Shown here piece by piece: positions 11,513 to 23,810 of a stretch of DNA of 64,000 bases (position 1 is the first letter of the stretch; every line of letters starts with the position of its first letter). The stretch is from Venturia oleaginea (taxonomy: Eukaryota; Ascomycota; Dothideomycetes; Venturiales; Venturiaceae). Where the stretch lies: assembly GCA_013176395.1 (NCBI GenBank), contig JABMLP010000016.1, positions 62,001-126,000 on the forward strand. The letters run 5' to 3'. A program made the translations under genes and the position numbers. The notes beneath the pieces are model-generated. The model was given only the letters and a program-made list of their open reading frames with translations. It searched no databases and was not told the DNA's origin.

Positions 11513-11758
11513 TGTCAAAAGTGTGTGAATACGAGTGGAAATGAATGAATGCATAATGTCTAGAATACAGAGACTGAAGCTGCTTATATGGGCCTTAATG
11601 AGGCTGTTTGCAGCGATACAAAGAGAGAGAGAGAGATATCAAACCACAATCCATAATCCACGTTCCACGCCCCTTCAGCTTTTGAGCGATTACAGAGTGA
11701 GAAAGATGAATAGACTGAGTGGATGGTTTGAACAACAAAAATGAGTAACTGCCTGACA
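11513..11758 (-). repeat. Probable 3' LTR of copia C
   Basis: The plus strand reads TGTCAAAAGTGTGTG to ACTGCCTGACA, so the ends form TGTCA/TGACA inverted repeats at the point where gypsy sequence stops. It includes an (AG)n tract near 11623-11636. No convincing polypurine tract lies at the inner edge and the partner LTR is missing, so the ends are tentative. Confidence 0.5.
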
Positions 11759-11849
11759 TATGAAAACCCTTGACCCTGTCTGAAAATGAGACCCTCTGGT
11801 GGTTGGTTCTTGAGCCTAACCCAATAAGAATAATACACAAACTGATTCT

Positions 11850-14800
11850 CTAGCCAAACGTGAGTGGCTTGCCTTTGTTAGTCATTCCAATCAAGTGCAG
11901 AAAATGCTCGAACTTCTGCCTTGAGAGTAGCTTCGTGAACCCATCTGCTGGCATGTCGGTGGTAGGTAGCCATTCTATCTTGATGCGACCGGCTTGAATT
12001 TCTTGCCTGAGCCAATGGTGGTGTATGTCGACGTGCCGTAACTTAGTAATTAGTTCAGGAGCTTCGGTGGTAACTAGTCGGATAGTCTTCTGGTTGTCGC
12101 ATTTGATAATAACGTCTTCAGGTAGTTGAAAATTGATTTCCCTAAAGAGATTCTTCCACCATATTACTTCCTTGCCCACCCTTGAGGCCGCTAGTAACTC
12201 TGCTTCTGTTGACGATGTTGTCAAAGTCTTTTGCATTGACGATTTCCATGCAATGAGTCCACCAAAGAGACTGAATTCATAGCCTTGACGGCTTTTGCGG
12301 GTTTCCGGATCATCACCGTACGATGCATCTGTCGAGATGTGGTGGAGAGGACCCATTTCGTTTCTACCGTCGTAGGTAATGTCGTAATCCCGGTGATCTC
12401 TGAGATAACTGATGCAGTGATTTGCGGCATGAAGATGTTCCGGACCTGGATTGCATTGGAAACGCGATAATTCAGAGAATGCAAATGCAATATCTGCTCT
12501 GGTAATGATTGCTGCATATCCGAGGTTACCCACCTTCTGGCGCATTTCCTGAATCTGTCCTTTTGTTGCTTCTCCAGTGTATTTAACCAGTGGCGCTGAA
12601 GGTAATGGTGTTTGGACAGTGTGCGTCAGTAGAGAGGATTCAAATCGCTTGCATACCTTGTTAATGTAGGTGCCCTGGTTCAATGTGAGGGTTCTCTTTT
12701 CTCGATTCCTGGTAACTTCAATGCCAAGGAAGAGGTGAGGTTCTCCCATCATTCGGATGTCGTATTTGGCGGTGAGTTTAGCCTCAAAATCCTCAAAGTG
12801 TCGCTGGTGCTCTTTGCGAAATAGCACAATGATGTCGTCAACAAAGAAGAAGACTAGGAGGTATTCGTTGTGGTAGAGACAATTGACTCCTACTACCGGG
12901 AATAATCCAATGGATTGCAAGAAGCCTGATATGTCGTTGTGCCAGAGATGAGGTGACTGGCGGAGTCCGTATAAGGCCATCAAAATATGCCAAAGTTGGC
13001 CTTTCTCTCCGAAACCTGGAGGTGGTGTTGTGTAGATGACTTCATCTAGTTTAGCGTTAAGGAATGCTGTGATAGCATCATACTGCCTCGCCTCAAGTCC
13101 GAAGTATGCACAGAGAGCCATTAAGAATCTCATAACTTCTGCTGCCAGGGTTGCTGCATACGTGCCAAGATCGGTCAACGGCTGCTTGTCGCCTCGTACA
13201 CATAATCGTGCCTTAAGTCTGGTGAGATAGCCTTCGCTGTCGAATTTGTAGTCAAAGACCCACTTGAGTGAAATAGGTTGCGGTGAGATTCCTGGCGTGT
13301 GGGATATGACTTTGAACACCCCTTTCTTCTTGCAGCGATCGATCTCTTCGCACATAGCTTGCAGCCATTCTGTCCATAATGGGTGCTTCTTTGCTTGATC
13401 GTATGTCTGAGGAACTGGTGGAAGGTTATCCCTATGTCGGCGCGCAGTTTGGATGAAGGTATGAAATGTACTGGACCATTCTGAAGATGGGAGGGTAACT
13501 TTCCTTATGAAGAATGAAGTTGCAATGGCACTGCCGGTGTAGTGTGCATTCCGGCCAGATCTGGTTCGGCGCTCGAGAATCTCTACTTTGCTCACGTCGT
13601 GCCTTGGCTTAATAGCGGCGTCCTGGGTAGTGAGTTTTCCGAATGTGCAAGTGCGTTGAACTGGTTCTTCCTCCTTATCGTCCCGATCGGGAAGGTCCTT
13701 ATCCTTGCTGGTGTTATCTTCCTGCTGAACTGGTGCTGTTGCTTTCGGAATTGTAAACAGAATATCATCCTTAAGTAGATCCGGAGGTTCAATCCCAGGT
13801 TCTGTTGGCATCCGTGGTGGAGGTGCTATGATGATAGATGGCTGAATTGCTTCTGGAATGATTGCTGCGGCATCCAGTTCTGTAGGATCAAAAATGTAGT
13901 CACTCTCGTCAAAGATAACATCCCGAGAACGGATCACCTTACGCTGTGATGGGGCATAGACCCTGAAGATATTGGTACCTTCATATCCAATAAGATAACC
14001 AATGAATGCCCTCGCTGCAGTTTTGTCAAGGCGAGGAATTCCGTGCTTAATGAGGACGTAGCACTTGCAGTTATATACCTTGAAGTAGAAGATGACAGGC
14101 TTCTCGTGATAGACAATCTCATACGGAGACTTCCACCCTAGAGATTCCATTGGCAGTTTGTTCTCAATGATAGCCACAGTTTTTGCAAACTCTGGCCAGA
14201 GATCAAACAAAAGTCCTGACTGATTTGCTAAGCATCTCATCTTTACTATAAGCCACTTACCATGCACTTCAGCAGGGCCATTCTGTTCTGAGGTGTGAGG
14301 TGCTGATTGTTCCATAATGATACCCCTGAGTCTGACGAAGTCAAACCATGTATTGATGGCGGTGTCAATCTCACCAAAAGCAGTCTCACCATCTGTATGA
14401 AAATACTTGATAGTGACACCAAAAATGTTGAAGATTAGATTGACCACGTAGATCGAAATGCGAGGGATGTCGGTCTTCTTTTTGTGTGTGAAGATAAGCT
14501 GAAAATGACACCACTCACACGCATAATGGCTGAGCCATTTGTCGCCGTTGTATGCTGTTTTCATAGGAACAACCTCATAGTTCAGTCGCTGAAAAGGTCC
14601 TGTTGCTGGGTGCTCCTTGAAGCTTGACTTGCTGATTACTTGGTGATGTTTTGAGACTCCGCACACCTCACAGTCTTTTGTCGAAGGAGCGTAAGTAACG
14701 GTGATATCATCTCGTACTGCCGCCGCCAAATGCTTCATTGTCGCTGGGCCTGCGTGACAAAGTCTGAGGTGCCAAAGATCTGATGGCTTTGTTGTAAGTA

Positions 14801-15973
14801 GCTGTTTCTGCTGAACTTCCTTCTTCGTGAGTTTTTGAACAACTGACTGGGTGGCGAATGCTGTGCCTGTACGAGGATCCATTGCATATGCGTGGTGAGA
14901 AGGTGGAGTGAATTCTAAACACCAGTAACTGAAGTGCTTGGTAGGGATAAACAGAGGTGTGGTGAGTTCTTCGCAGATATAACCACCATTGAGGGTGATT
15001 AAATGCAATCCCTTCTGCTCAAGTTTGTGATTTGAGAGCAGGTTAGCACGGTAATAGGGACAGAGAGCAACTTCGGAGACTGTGATGTAGGCTTCATTAC
15101 CCTTAGGCGTGTTCACTTTGAGAAGGACAGTTCCATATGACTCCACCTTGTATTTAGTGAGGCCACATTGCTCGTAGTCATCTGGATAAGCCTCGTAAGT
15201 CTTTGTGTAATTGTTGCGAAGAGGAGAATTACAGATATGAATATCTGAGGCTCCATCCAGGACCCAGGCGTTGGTGAAGTAGTAGGGATCCGAGAGACTG
15301 TCTGAGTTGAATGCTGAACTTGATCTTAATGGAAACTGGTTAACATTGACTACGCTAGCCTGTTCTGGAGAATATACTGGTTCAAACTCCTCGGAATTGA
15401 GCTCAGAATCTTCTGAATCAGAATCTGAAAGGTTTTCAAAGTTGAGTGATGACTGGAACGCTGTGCCAATCGCCCCTTGATTGAATGAGGTATGACACAC
15501 GCGTGCGATTGGGACTCCGCCTGGCCTTGTCTGATTGTGAGACTTCTCATTTGAGTTAGAGGGACTGTTAGTTCCTGAAGATTTGGTATCTTTAGCTTCC
15601 TTCCACTTTTTGTACTCGGCTTTATCCTTGTCCACCATACTTTGAATCTTGGGGTCCTTCAATGCCTTAGCCACCTTCTCAACAATCTCAGGTTTGAATA
15701 CGAAATCATCTTTGTGCGGGATGCCTGTGCAATAGGAGCAGTTACCCGGTCGGTGGAACTTGTGGTTGTTGCCGCAAGGACACTTCTTCTTGTTCTTGTT
15801 GCCGGATTGTGAGCCGTCGGGGCCTAGGCCGTTCAGAGAGGCTTGTCCAGTGTAAAATGCAGCCATGTTCTGGCCACCTGGTACTGGCATTGATTGTGGG
15901 CGCGAGTTCTGGTATGATCGAAAATCGTTTAGAAGATCTGGCACAGTTTTAAGGCGGTAATTTGGATCCTGCA
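11850..15973 (-). CDS. Copia C Pol polyprotein, 1374-codon open frame lacking gag N-terminus
   Basis: One uninterrupted frame encodes a CCHC-like Cys/His cluster (CPCGNNHKFHRPGNCSYC), a protease-like site (VLDGASDIHICN), GAG-pre-integrase (LWHLRLCHAG), integrase core (FHTDGE, SEQNGPAEVHG), a Ty1/copia RT (ALYGLRQSPHLW and the FVDDI catalytic box) and RNase H (STDASYGDD, TTSSTEAELLAASRVGKE), stopping at 11850. It has no ATG at its 5' end: the frame is cut at 15973, where chromodomain sequence of the gypsy element begins, so gag and the 5' LTR are lost. The unbroken length suggests a young insertion. Clearly a different family from A and B. Confidence 0.9.
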
Positions 15974-15974
15974 A

Positions 15975-16365
15975 GCCCCAGCCGCCACCACTAGTGCCTC
16001 AAATCGAAGAAACAGAGGCTGAGTTTGAAGTAGAACGTACTTCGCGCAGAGAAGAAACGGGTTTGGCGAGGCTGGGTTCGTCAGTTATTAATCAAATGGA
16101 AAGGCTATGCAGATCCCGGTTGGCAGCCACGTTCATTATTTACAGAAGTCGAGGACTTAGACCGCTTCGAGGCGGAGTATGGCAAGGGCGACGGTGTCGG
16201 CGAAGATATAGGAACTCAAACAGGGGCCCGAAGGAACCGAGTAGCGGTGGCCAGCGCCTTCGAATCTGCTACAAGCTGGCAGAAGCGATGTATGACGTTT
16301 GTCTGTTTAATTATCCCACCTACCACACCCTCTTTAGTCCTGTACACCCGGTAAGGAGGGGGTAA
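15975..16365 (+). pseudogene. Gypsy chromodomain tail, frameshifted duplicate
   Basis: Nearly identical to 665-1055 (chromodomain and polypurine tract of the first gypsy copy). A 2-bp deletion (GAACGTACTTC against GAACGTATACTTC, about 16036) and a downstream 1-bp change break the frame. It is presumably the 3' end of gypsy D, with copia C in between. Confidence 0.88.
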
Positions 16366-16541
16366 TGTTATGGGCATGGCCCTTGGTTGGTATAGGCTAA
16401 GAGTCTAAGCCTGATTGAGCCTAGTAAAGAGACAGAACCTCATTGAGGTTTTCTATTTGTAGATACCTTCACTCCTTAACTGAATCTAAACAATCTTTGG
16501 CTACGAGTATGCTGCGTCTTTCCAGCTACCGTCCCGTAATA
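16366..16541 (+). repeat. Gypsy LTR, second copy (176 bp)
   Basis: Same start (TGTTATGGGCATGGCCC) and end (CCGTAATA) as 1056-1231, differing at scattered positions. The next base, 16542, is already in a gypsy gag gene read from the other strand, so the right side is a breakpoint. Confidence 0.85.
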
Positions 16542-17565
16542 TTCTGCTTCTCAAACGGGTCTGCAAATCGCTCAGTGGTAACCTTCCATACCTTGTCCAT
16601 TGTACGATCGGCCGCATTGATGAGTAGTAGGGCGTCTTTTGCATTAGGTCCCTTTACAAGGTTCATAAAGTAGGCAACAGACATCTCGGCGTCGTGGCCC
16701 TCTGCCTTCAGCTTGTTTTCCACCGCATTGCGCCAATGCTTGTACTCCGTAGGAGTGTATTTGTCGTTCAATAGATCAGGGTGTGGAAGTTTGATCTTCG
16801 AAAAGCCGCCTTCCAATCGAGAACCAAATCCGGACAAGTCGTCACCTGATATGAGGTTCTGTCGCAAACTCTGTCGGGTCGCATTGTATTTGATATTGAG
16901 AGCTTCATAATTGTCGAATATCGCCACACAAGCTTCCTTTTCTTTTGCTATGTCAAATGAACTCACTTCATTCACCTCATTTGTACTAGCTTGAGCACGA
17001 GCCCCTCAATCGTGTACATATATGGGCATGCCCACGACCATCAATTCAGACTTCAGTCTGCTTCATCTACCTTTTGACATGCTAGTGCTTCCTCCGCACT
17101 GTTAAGCATAGCCGTCTGTAGGCGGAGCTCATCGGACTTGCTTTCGATCGTAGCATCTCTTGCTTTTAGGAGTTCTCCTCCTTTCGCTGCTAACCTATCC
17201 GTCAGGTCTAGGCAGATCTCTAGCTGCTGTTGTTTGATGTTGCTGCTATGTATCCATCGAAGAATTTCTTTAACCATCTGTGGCTTCAACTGGTCGTCAT
17301 TAATAGCAGCCGCAATCGTTGCTTCGCTTGCTAGCCAACCCGTAGTCGCGTCCGCCCAGGGTACTACAAGTATCAGGTCGTCGGTGTCTTCCTTCCTGCT
17401 GTGAGCAATGCGGGTAGCCTTATCGGCATTGTATTCTGGAGCCTGGAGGTTCAACTTGGCGAAGTCCTCTGGAGTCTCTGCAGCTTCAATAGCCTCTCGG
17501 AGCTGGGTCATAGGCGTGTCGCCACTGTAGCGAAAAGGCGCCATCTCAAATCGTACTTTTGTCAC
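16542..17565 (-). pseudogene. Retrotransposon gag gene split by a solo LTR
   Basis: The ATG at 17565 opens a 158-residue segment (M-T-K-V-R-F-E-M-A-P-F) rich in Ala/Glu, probably coiled coil. After the solo LTR at 16951-17079 and one TSD copy are removed, it continues in the same frame (EALA, then KEKEACVAIFDNYEALN) into a retrotransposon gag domain (TPTEYKHWRNAVENKLKAEG). It ends abruptly at 16542 against the plus-strand gypsy LTR. Capsid-type gag of a Ty3-like element is the likely identity; no protease or RT follows. Confidence 0.75.
16951..17079 (+). repeat. Solo LTR of the copia A/B family, TSD TGCTA
   Basis: TGTCAAATGAACTC to CTTTTGACA matches the copia A LTR. TGCTA stands at 16946-16950 and again at 17080-17084: a perfect 5-bp TSD, so this was a complete element reduced by LTR-LTR recombination. 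Confidence 0.93.
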
Positions 17566-17648
17566 AAAATTAGGATCCGGTCTATATTGCCTCTGTACCT
17601 ACACTATGGTATAGAGGCCCTCTTTTGGCCTATTGGTACTTTGCAACA

Positions 17649-18354
17649 GGATAGCCCAGAGATCAGAACCTCAAGGTGAGCAACACAGGCGTCGTTATCT
17701 GATGCATTATCCGCTGTGAAGCCTCCCAAGTTTGTCCCTTCGATGGCGAATGTAGTGAGCACTAAGGCGATCAGTTTAGCTTGATTCTCTCCAGATTTTG
17801 AGCCAAAAACGCTCGGGAAGCCGATGAGAATCCGTGACTGCCTGTAGTTTGAATTTATGAAGCGGGAGCAGACAGCAAGGTAGTTCTTATGGTTTCCTCC
17901 CTTCCAGACGTCTACTGAGATATTGATTCGACTTTTGGCGCCCTTGATCTCGTGTAGGATGGTCGGTAACCGTTTTTCGTAGGACTCAAAAACCCATTTA
18001 CTGACGGAGGACTTTGCGGTTGGTAGAATCGCTGTAAGAGTCTCAATTGCGCCGGCCTTGAGTAGCGAGAGGGTATCGGGATGGGAGGCTGTATGGAAGG
18101 CAATATTGTGCTTGATAGTCCAGTCAATATATTGCTGTCTGTACACGATGGCATCGAAATTATCGTCCTCTTTGAGACCACAAGTCTCGCAATGTGTCAA
18201 CGGCGCTTCAGTTACTTCCTCCTCTTGCAATCCATTCATTTCAATGGAATCTCCTGGATCTTTGACGCCGTGCCGAGAGAGAAGGTGTCCTTGTATGCCG
18301 CCGGTAGACGTCGCCACGTAGATTCCTGTATGCCAACTCCTCAATTCATGACAC
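17649..18354 (-). pseudogene. hAT transposase N-terminal half (copy 1)
   Basis: Frame with a BED-type zinc finger continuing from 24127 (LCKRCHE, then the GHLLSRHGV His pair), the start of the RNase H-like fold, and the first catalytic motif TADNASDNDA. It ends at L-I-S-G-L-S where the element is truncated. Copia B interrupts it at 18354/24127 with the TSD GACAC. The frame here is intact where copy 2 has a 1-bp deletion (about 45380), so the two copies decayed separately. Confidence 0.85.
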
Positions 18355-18480
18355 TGTCAAAAGATAGATGAAGCAGACTGAAGTCTGAATTGATGTGTGG
18401 GCTATCCGCATATTTATACAATTGAGACTCGCATTCGAGCTAGTACAAATGAGGATAGAATGAAATGAGTTTATTTGACA
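18355..18480 (-). repeat. Copia B 3' LTR (126 bp)
   Basis: TGTCAAAAGATAGATG to GTTTATTTGACA on the plus strand. On the element's own strand it is preceded by the purine tract GCAGGGGAGC, as in copia A. Confidence 0.92.
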
Positions 18481-18638
18481 GCTCCCCTGCTTGAAGTAGA
18501 CCAAAATTGTGTAAATGAAGTGAGTACACAAAAAACATCCCAGAGGGAGGAGGAGGTGCCAAAGGGGCAGAGAGAGAGACCGCCAGTAGGCTAACCGCAT
18601 TGAGACGACGTACAGCTGAGGAAGCGTCGCCAATCGAC

Positions 18639-21600
18639 TCAGAATGAGGGCCAAGGTATTGCGTCAATTACGATTCCAAGTGCAGCCCTGAACAGCTCAA
18701 AAGTAGGCTTCGGTAGCCCTTTGGTGAGGCCGTCAGCAACCATCTTCGCAGTGCGTACATATTTGAAGATAATTGAACCATTGGCAACCTTCTCGCGGAT
18801 CCAGTGTTCTTTGAGGTCCATGGCTTTGTTTCGGCCGTGAGATTGAGGGTTCTTTGCGAGGGCAATAGCTCCTTGGTTATCGGCGTAAATGACAGTAGTG
18901 GATGGACCAAATTCAGGGTTGATCTCGTGAAGCAATCGCTGCAGCCAGATGGCTTCTTTCGCTGCATTCGTCTGACCAATGTATTCGGCTTCGCAAGTAG
19001 AGAGTGATACCGTGGCTTGTCTCTTGGATTGCCAGCTAATTGCTGCACTGCCGATATTGAAAAGGTATCCGGAGGTTGATCTTCTTGTACCGACGTCACC
19101 GGCCCAGTTAGAGTCAGTGAATCCGACGAGGTTTTCGAGTTCGCCCTGATAGACGAGTGATGCAGAGATAGTGCCCTTGAGGTAACGAAAGATATCCTCG
19201 ACGAGGGCCCAGTGTACTGCGTTCGGGTTGGCTGCATAGCGACTGACGAGGGAGACTGCAAAGGCGATATCTGGCCGTGTGCCTAGCATTGCATACATCA
19301 GTGACCCGCGGCAGACTGATATTTGGTTTTGAAGTAAGGGTCAGCAAGGTAACCTTCCTCCGCAGGTTCTGGCTTCGCAGATGGGTTGATTGGGATGGGT
19401 TTAGAGTGACAGTCGGTGAAGCTGTGATCCTCGAGAATCTTCGTGATGTATGCAGTTTGATTGATGGAGATTGAGCGATTCTGGCGATCTCTGTGAAGCA
19501 ACATTCCGAGATAGAACTTTGCCGGCCCTAGATCAATCATCTGAAAACGCTTATTTAAGGCCTTTTTGAGGAGATTAATCTGTCGCATGTCGGGACCGAT
19601 GAGCAGAAGATCGTCAAAATAGATAGCTACGAACAGCTGCCCTTTGTGGAACACACTAAAGTCGCTATTCAGCATCGAGAAGCCAAGGGAGACGAGGAAG
19701 GCGGAGAAGGTATCATACCAAACCCTCGGGGCTTGTTTGAGACCATACAGCGCTCGATTGAGTAGGCAATAGTCATGACCGATTTCGAAACCACGCGGTT
19801 GACAGACGTAGATACGTTCATCAATTTTGCCGTAGAGAAACGCGGTCTTGACGTCCATCTGCTCGATCTCCCAATCGAGGGAGGCAGCGATTGCAAACAG
19901 AGTTTTGTATGTCATCGGCTTCACCACAGAAGCGAAGGTATCGTGGAAGTCAATACCGTATTGTTGCTCGAAACCTCTTACCACAAATCTGGCCTTGAAT
20001 CGTAGAATAGCGCCATCGGTGCCGCGCTTTAGTTTAAACACCCACTTACCCGTCAGTGGCTTCACGCCTGCTGGGAGCTTCGTGAGTGTCCAGACTTTAT
20101 TCTCATCCATTGAGCGCATCTCATCGTTCATGGCCTTGAGCCACTGAGGGGCGTGAGGTGAGGTGATGGCTTGATTATAGGTTGTAGGTTCGAAGGGTTC
20201 AGGTGAAGCTGCTAGGCTTAAGAATGAGAGAAGGTAGTAAGCAGAGGCTTTTGCGACGTTCGCGTGAAAGGCCAGCGTGGCTTCAGTTTGAGTGAGGGTA
20301 ATGGGAGCGCGATCGTGGGTAGGCTTGTATTCAGCCATGAGCTTCGTAATCTCTATAGCTTTGTCAACTCCGTGTAATGATATGAATGAGTTCAAGCCAG
20401 CGGCCTCACGAGCGCGTTGACTTGGAAGATTGGGGCGGCGTGTTCTTGTCGCAAGAGAATGAGTGTCTCGCGGTGGCTCTGACCCCATTACTGATGGAGG
20501 GTCAGAGAGTCCTGATGAATCGGAGTGGTTGGAGGTCTCATCTTCATCATTGATGGGAGGTTCAACGCGTTGAAGTGACGGAGAGCGCGAGATTAGTGAC
20601 TTCGCAATGCCGTCAGAAGAAGGGTGATAGCAATGGCGCTTGCGCTTCTTTGACTCGTCGGCTTTAAAGGTTACTGTACGAATGAGGGCTCCAGTTGGTG
20701 TCAGAATCTTGTAGATACTATTACCTTCGAAGCCCACAAACGTGCCGTAGAATGAGCGATCTTTGAAACCCTTGGACTTCTTTGTAATGGCCCAACCCCC
20801 GCTGCCAAAGATGATGAAGTTCTCAAAGGTCGGTGCCATTCCATACCATGCCTCGTAGATGGTCATTGAACCGCTGGGATGCATCATCCTCACGTGAACG
20901 TAGTTCGCATGAGCGTAGGCCAAAGGCCAGTACTTCGCTGGAAGTCTTGAGGCGATGAATGAGGGGTTGGCCATAGCCATGATAACTCCATTAAAGCGCT
21001 TGGCTTTTGGGTTCTGCTCAGGATTGTAGGGAGTTGTGCGATGATGTGTGATGCCCTGGGTAGCTAAGGTAGCCTCGCTCTCCTTGTCAACGTACTCTCC
21101 ACCGTTGTCGGTGTGGTAGTAGTGAATCCGGAGGGTAGCGGTCTCATGGGTGAGCTTGAATTTCTGGAATAGCGGGAAGTCTTCGTTTTCGTGCTTGTTG
21201 AAGTGAGCCTCCGAGTAGCCGGTGAAGTCGTCGATGAATGAGACTACATATAGCTCTCCGCGGAAGCCCCGTGTTGGGTAGGGACCAGTTACGTCCGAAT
21301 GGATGATATCGAGTTTGAATCTCCCGCGAAGAAGATGTCCTGTGTGCGAAGCCCGCTTCATCTTACCACGCATACATGCTTCGCATGGTGGGTCTCGATT
21401 TACTGGCTTTGAGAGGTCCATTCCGGTGACCATTTTCTCTAGCGCACGAACCCTTGGAGGGCTGATGTGTGCTAATCTTTCATGCCAAAGTTGCAAGGTG
21501 TCTGCATTAACAGCGGCAAAGGAGACTGGGTCTCGACGAAGATGGAGAGGGAAGACGCCATTGATGCGCCCTTTGTTGAGGAGTTGGTCGAAACTGAGTA

Positions 21601-22795
21601 GATTAACGCCGGCTTCAGGGCAATGTTCGACGCCCGTGAAGTCGATAGGTCTTGTAGAACCACTCGTAGTAGTTACCCAGAGGCGAACGGTTCCAGTACC
21701 GATGACTTTGGCAGTAGATCCAGAAAGACCATTGAACTGACGCTGTTCGAGGGGTGTGAGAGGTGTGTATTTGATGAATGCATCTCGATCCCAGGTAAGG
21801 TGTCTCCCACAAGCGCTATCAAGTAGCCACTGCTTCAGTAGTCCCTCCCATGCAAACGAGTCCGAAGGTGGAGGCTTTATTGAGCGAGCCACGAGCGAAG
21901 GGACTTCATTCTTGGTAGAGGCTTCTTTGGCAGCTGAAGTTCCGGCCCTGGGGCGCTTGTTGTTATAGTTCTGATGATTCCGATGATTCTGATCTTGAGG
22001 TCTGCGGATGAAGCACTTGTTCTCGCCCTTGGTGTGGAACAGCTTGTTGCAGGAAGTACAATACTTTGCGTGCACTTTAGCAGTGTCTCCGATGACTTCC
22101 TTTGCGTAGATTCCGTTCTCAATCATGGTAAGAGGAGCAGCCAGTGCTGGTGCGAACATTGCGATATTTTCTTGGGCAGAGTGAGTCTTTTCTTCATTTC
22201 TGGCGCGGGCAACAGTCTCATCGAAAGAGATTGGCTCATTGTCACCAACCTTGAGGATAGCGGCAGTCTGATTGAACGAGCTGATGAATGTGGTGAAGGC
22301 AGGGCCAAGGTTTCCGAGATAATGTTGGACGATGAATGGTCCTGGCAGCTCAATGCCGGAGTCTAGTTCTTTAAAAGCGCGAAGAAGTCGCCTGAATTCA
22401 GCCGTGTAGGCAGCAAGATCTGTAAAGTTGGTGTACGAGATGTCCTTCCATTCTCTACACAGTTGCGAGAAGGTTCCAGCTCCTTGAGGCTTCAATCGGA
22501 GGAGAAGTTCATTTGTTAACTTCTGAACGGTGTCGTACTTGTCCTCATCTACAACCCATGATTCTGCTTCTATGCCGAGGCGAGTACAGATACCAGAGAG
22601 TGCAATCTCTTGATAGTTGGTTCAAATGGTAACAGCCGCGGCCGCAGTGCTGGGTGGCGCCGAAGGATGTTTGACGAGGGATCTCCAGTTGTTGTGTAGC
22701 AAATATGTATTTACTAACTTGATCCATTGGGTGACAGAGTACCGATCTTCGAGCATCGGGATGTCTTTGATTTTGAAAGAACCGCCTTCAGACAT
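18639..22795 (-). pseudogene. Copia B Gag-Pol polyprotein, one stop and one frameshift
   Basis: Starts at the ATG at 22795 (M-S-E-G-G-S-F-K-I-K). An in-frame TGA at 22622-22624 replaces an expected TGG (I-W-T-N), a G-to-A change that is CpA-to-TpA on the other strand. The frame then carries gag, a Cys cluster (CTSCNKLFHTKGENKC), protease-like LLDSACGRH, integrase (HSDVTGPY, TDNGGEY) and RT. The RT box reads YFDDLL where copia A has YVDDLL. A 1-bp deletion near 19300 shifts RNase H (CEAEYI, ADNQGA) into another frame ending at 18639. Only two lesions in 4.1 kb fit a recent insertion. Confidence 0.9.
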
Positions 22796-22833
22796 AATTG
22801 AGATGGTTACCGAAGCAGGAAGTTTAGATTTGT

Positions 22834-23310
22834 TACCGACAGTGATGTGTACGGCCAGAGGTTTGAGATTGTTACTGTAGTTTGTACAGCCAGAGTAAAG
22901 GGAGATTGTTACTGTAGTTTGTACAGCCAGAGTAAAGGTCTTTTTGTTTGTTACCGACAGAAATGTGTACGGCCAGAGGTTTGAGATTGTTACTGTAGTT
23001 TGTACAGCCAGAGGTTTGAGATTGTTACTGTAGTTTGTACAGCCAGAGTAAAGGTCTTTTTATTTGTTACCGACAGAAATGTGTACGGCCAGAGGTTTGA
23101 GATTGTTACTGTAGTTTGTACAGCCAGAGTAAAGGTCTTTTTGCTTGTTACCGATAGAAATGTGTACGGCCAGAGGTTTGAAATTGTTACTGTAGTCTGT
23201 ACAGCCAGAATAAAGGTCTTTTTGTTTGTTACCGACAGAAATGTGTACGGCCAGAGGTTTGAAATTGTCACTGTAGTTTGTACAGCCAAAATGAAGGTCT
23301 TTTGGGAGCC
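22834..23310 (-). repeat. 81-bp tandem repeat in the copia B leader
   Basis: The motif TGTTACCGACAGAAATGTGT recurs from about 22834, 22950, 23067, 23148 and 23229; the last intervals are exactly 81 bp and one interval carries an extra 36-bp partial copy. Because 81 is a multiple of three, several frames stay open through it on both strands, giving 27-residue protein repeats that are almost certainly not real. It sits in the untranslated leader, like the unrelated 73-bp repeat in copia A. Confidence 0.88.
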
Positions 23311-23794
23311 ACGGCAATCAATGAGGATCTCTTTTGAGCAATAGGAAAGGCATGATGGTGAAGTCTCTGACGTTGAGGCGACTAAAGTGCGATAATAGAG
23401 TCGTAAAACGGGTCGTGCAGTTGCAGGAGCGGTTTTTAGGCGTCAATTATGGATCATTGGTAGGTCTCGACGCAAGGTAGTTCAGCTGCAGGCCTCGTAT
23501 TGGTCTCAAGAGTCATTGATCGTGGTGGTGAGGCTGCAGAATGGTTAGCTCTCAATCATACTTGTGGAGATAGTTTTGTTTTGATGAAAATCCTGAGCCT
23601 TCAATAGACGGGAAAATGTTGATCCAAAGTATAGAGAGCTGTGATTGGCTGTATCACTTCAACTCCAAAGGGGTTTCCATGTAACACGGCCAGATGTCCG
23701 ATAATAATGCCAACGGCGCGGAGCCAAGCAAAGTCCTTGCGGTCTGCTACGTAGTAGAAGGTAATTTGTATGGTGGGCACAGCGATAGCGCAAA

Positions 23795-23810
23795 GCCCGG
23801 GCTCATAACC
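23795..23810 (-). promoter_or_regulatory. Copia B primer binding site, half-tRNA iMet type
   Basis: On the minus strand this reads GGTTATGAGCCCGGGC immediately after the 5' LTR, identical to the site in copia A, and complementary to the anticodon arm of initiator tRNA-Met. Confidence 0.75.

Noticed and set aside
23000..23344. Open frame with 27-residue repeats
   Set aside because: A by-product of the 81-bp repeat in the copia B leader; similar frames exist on both strands.
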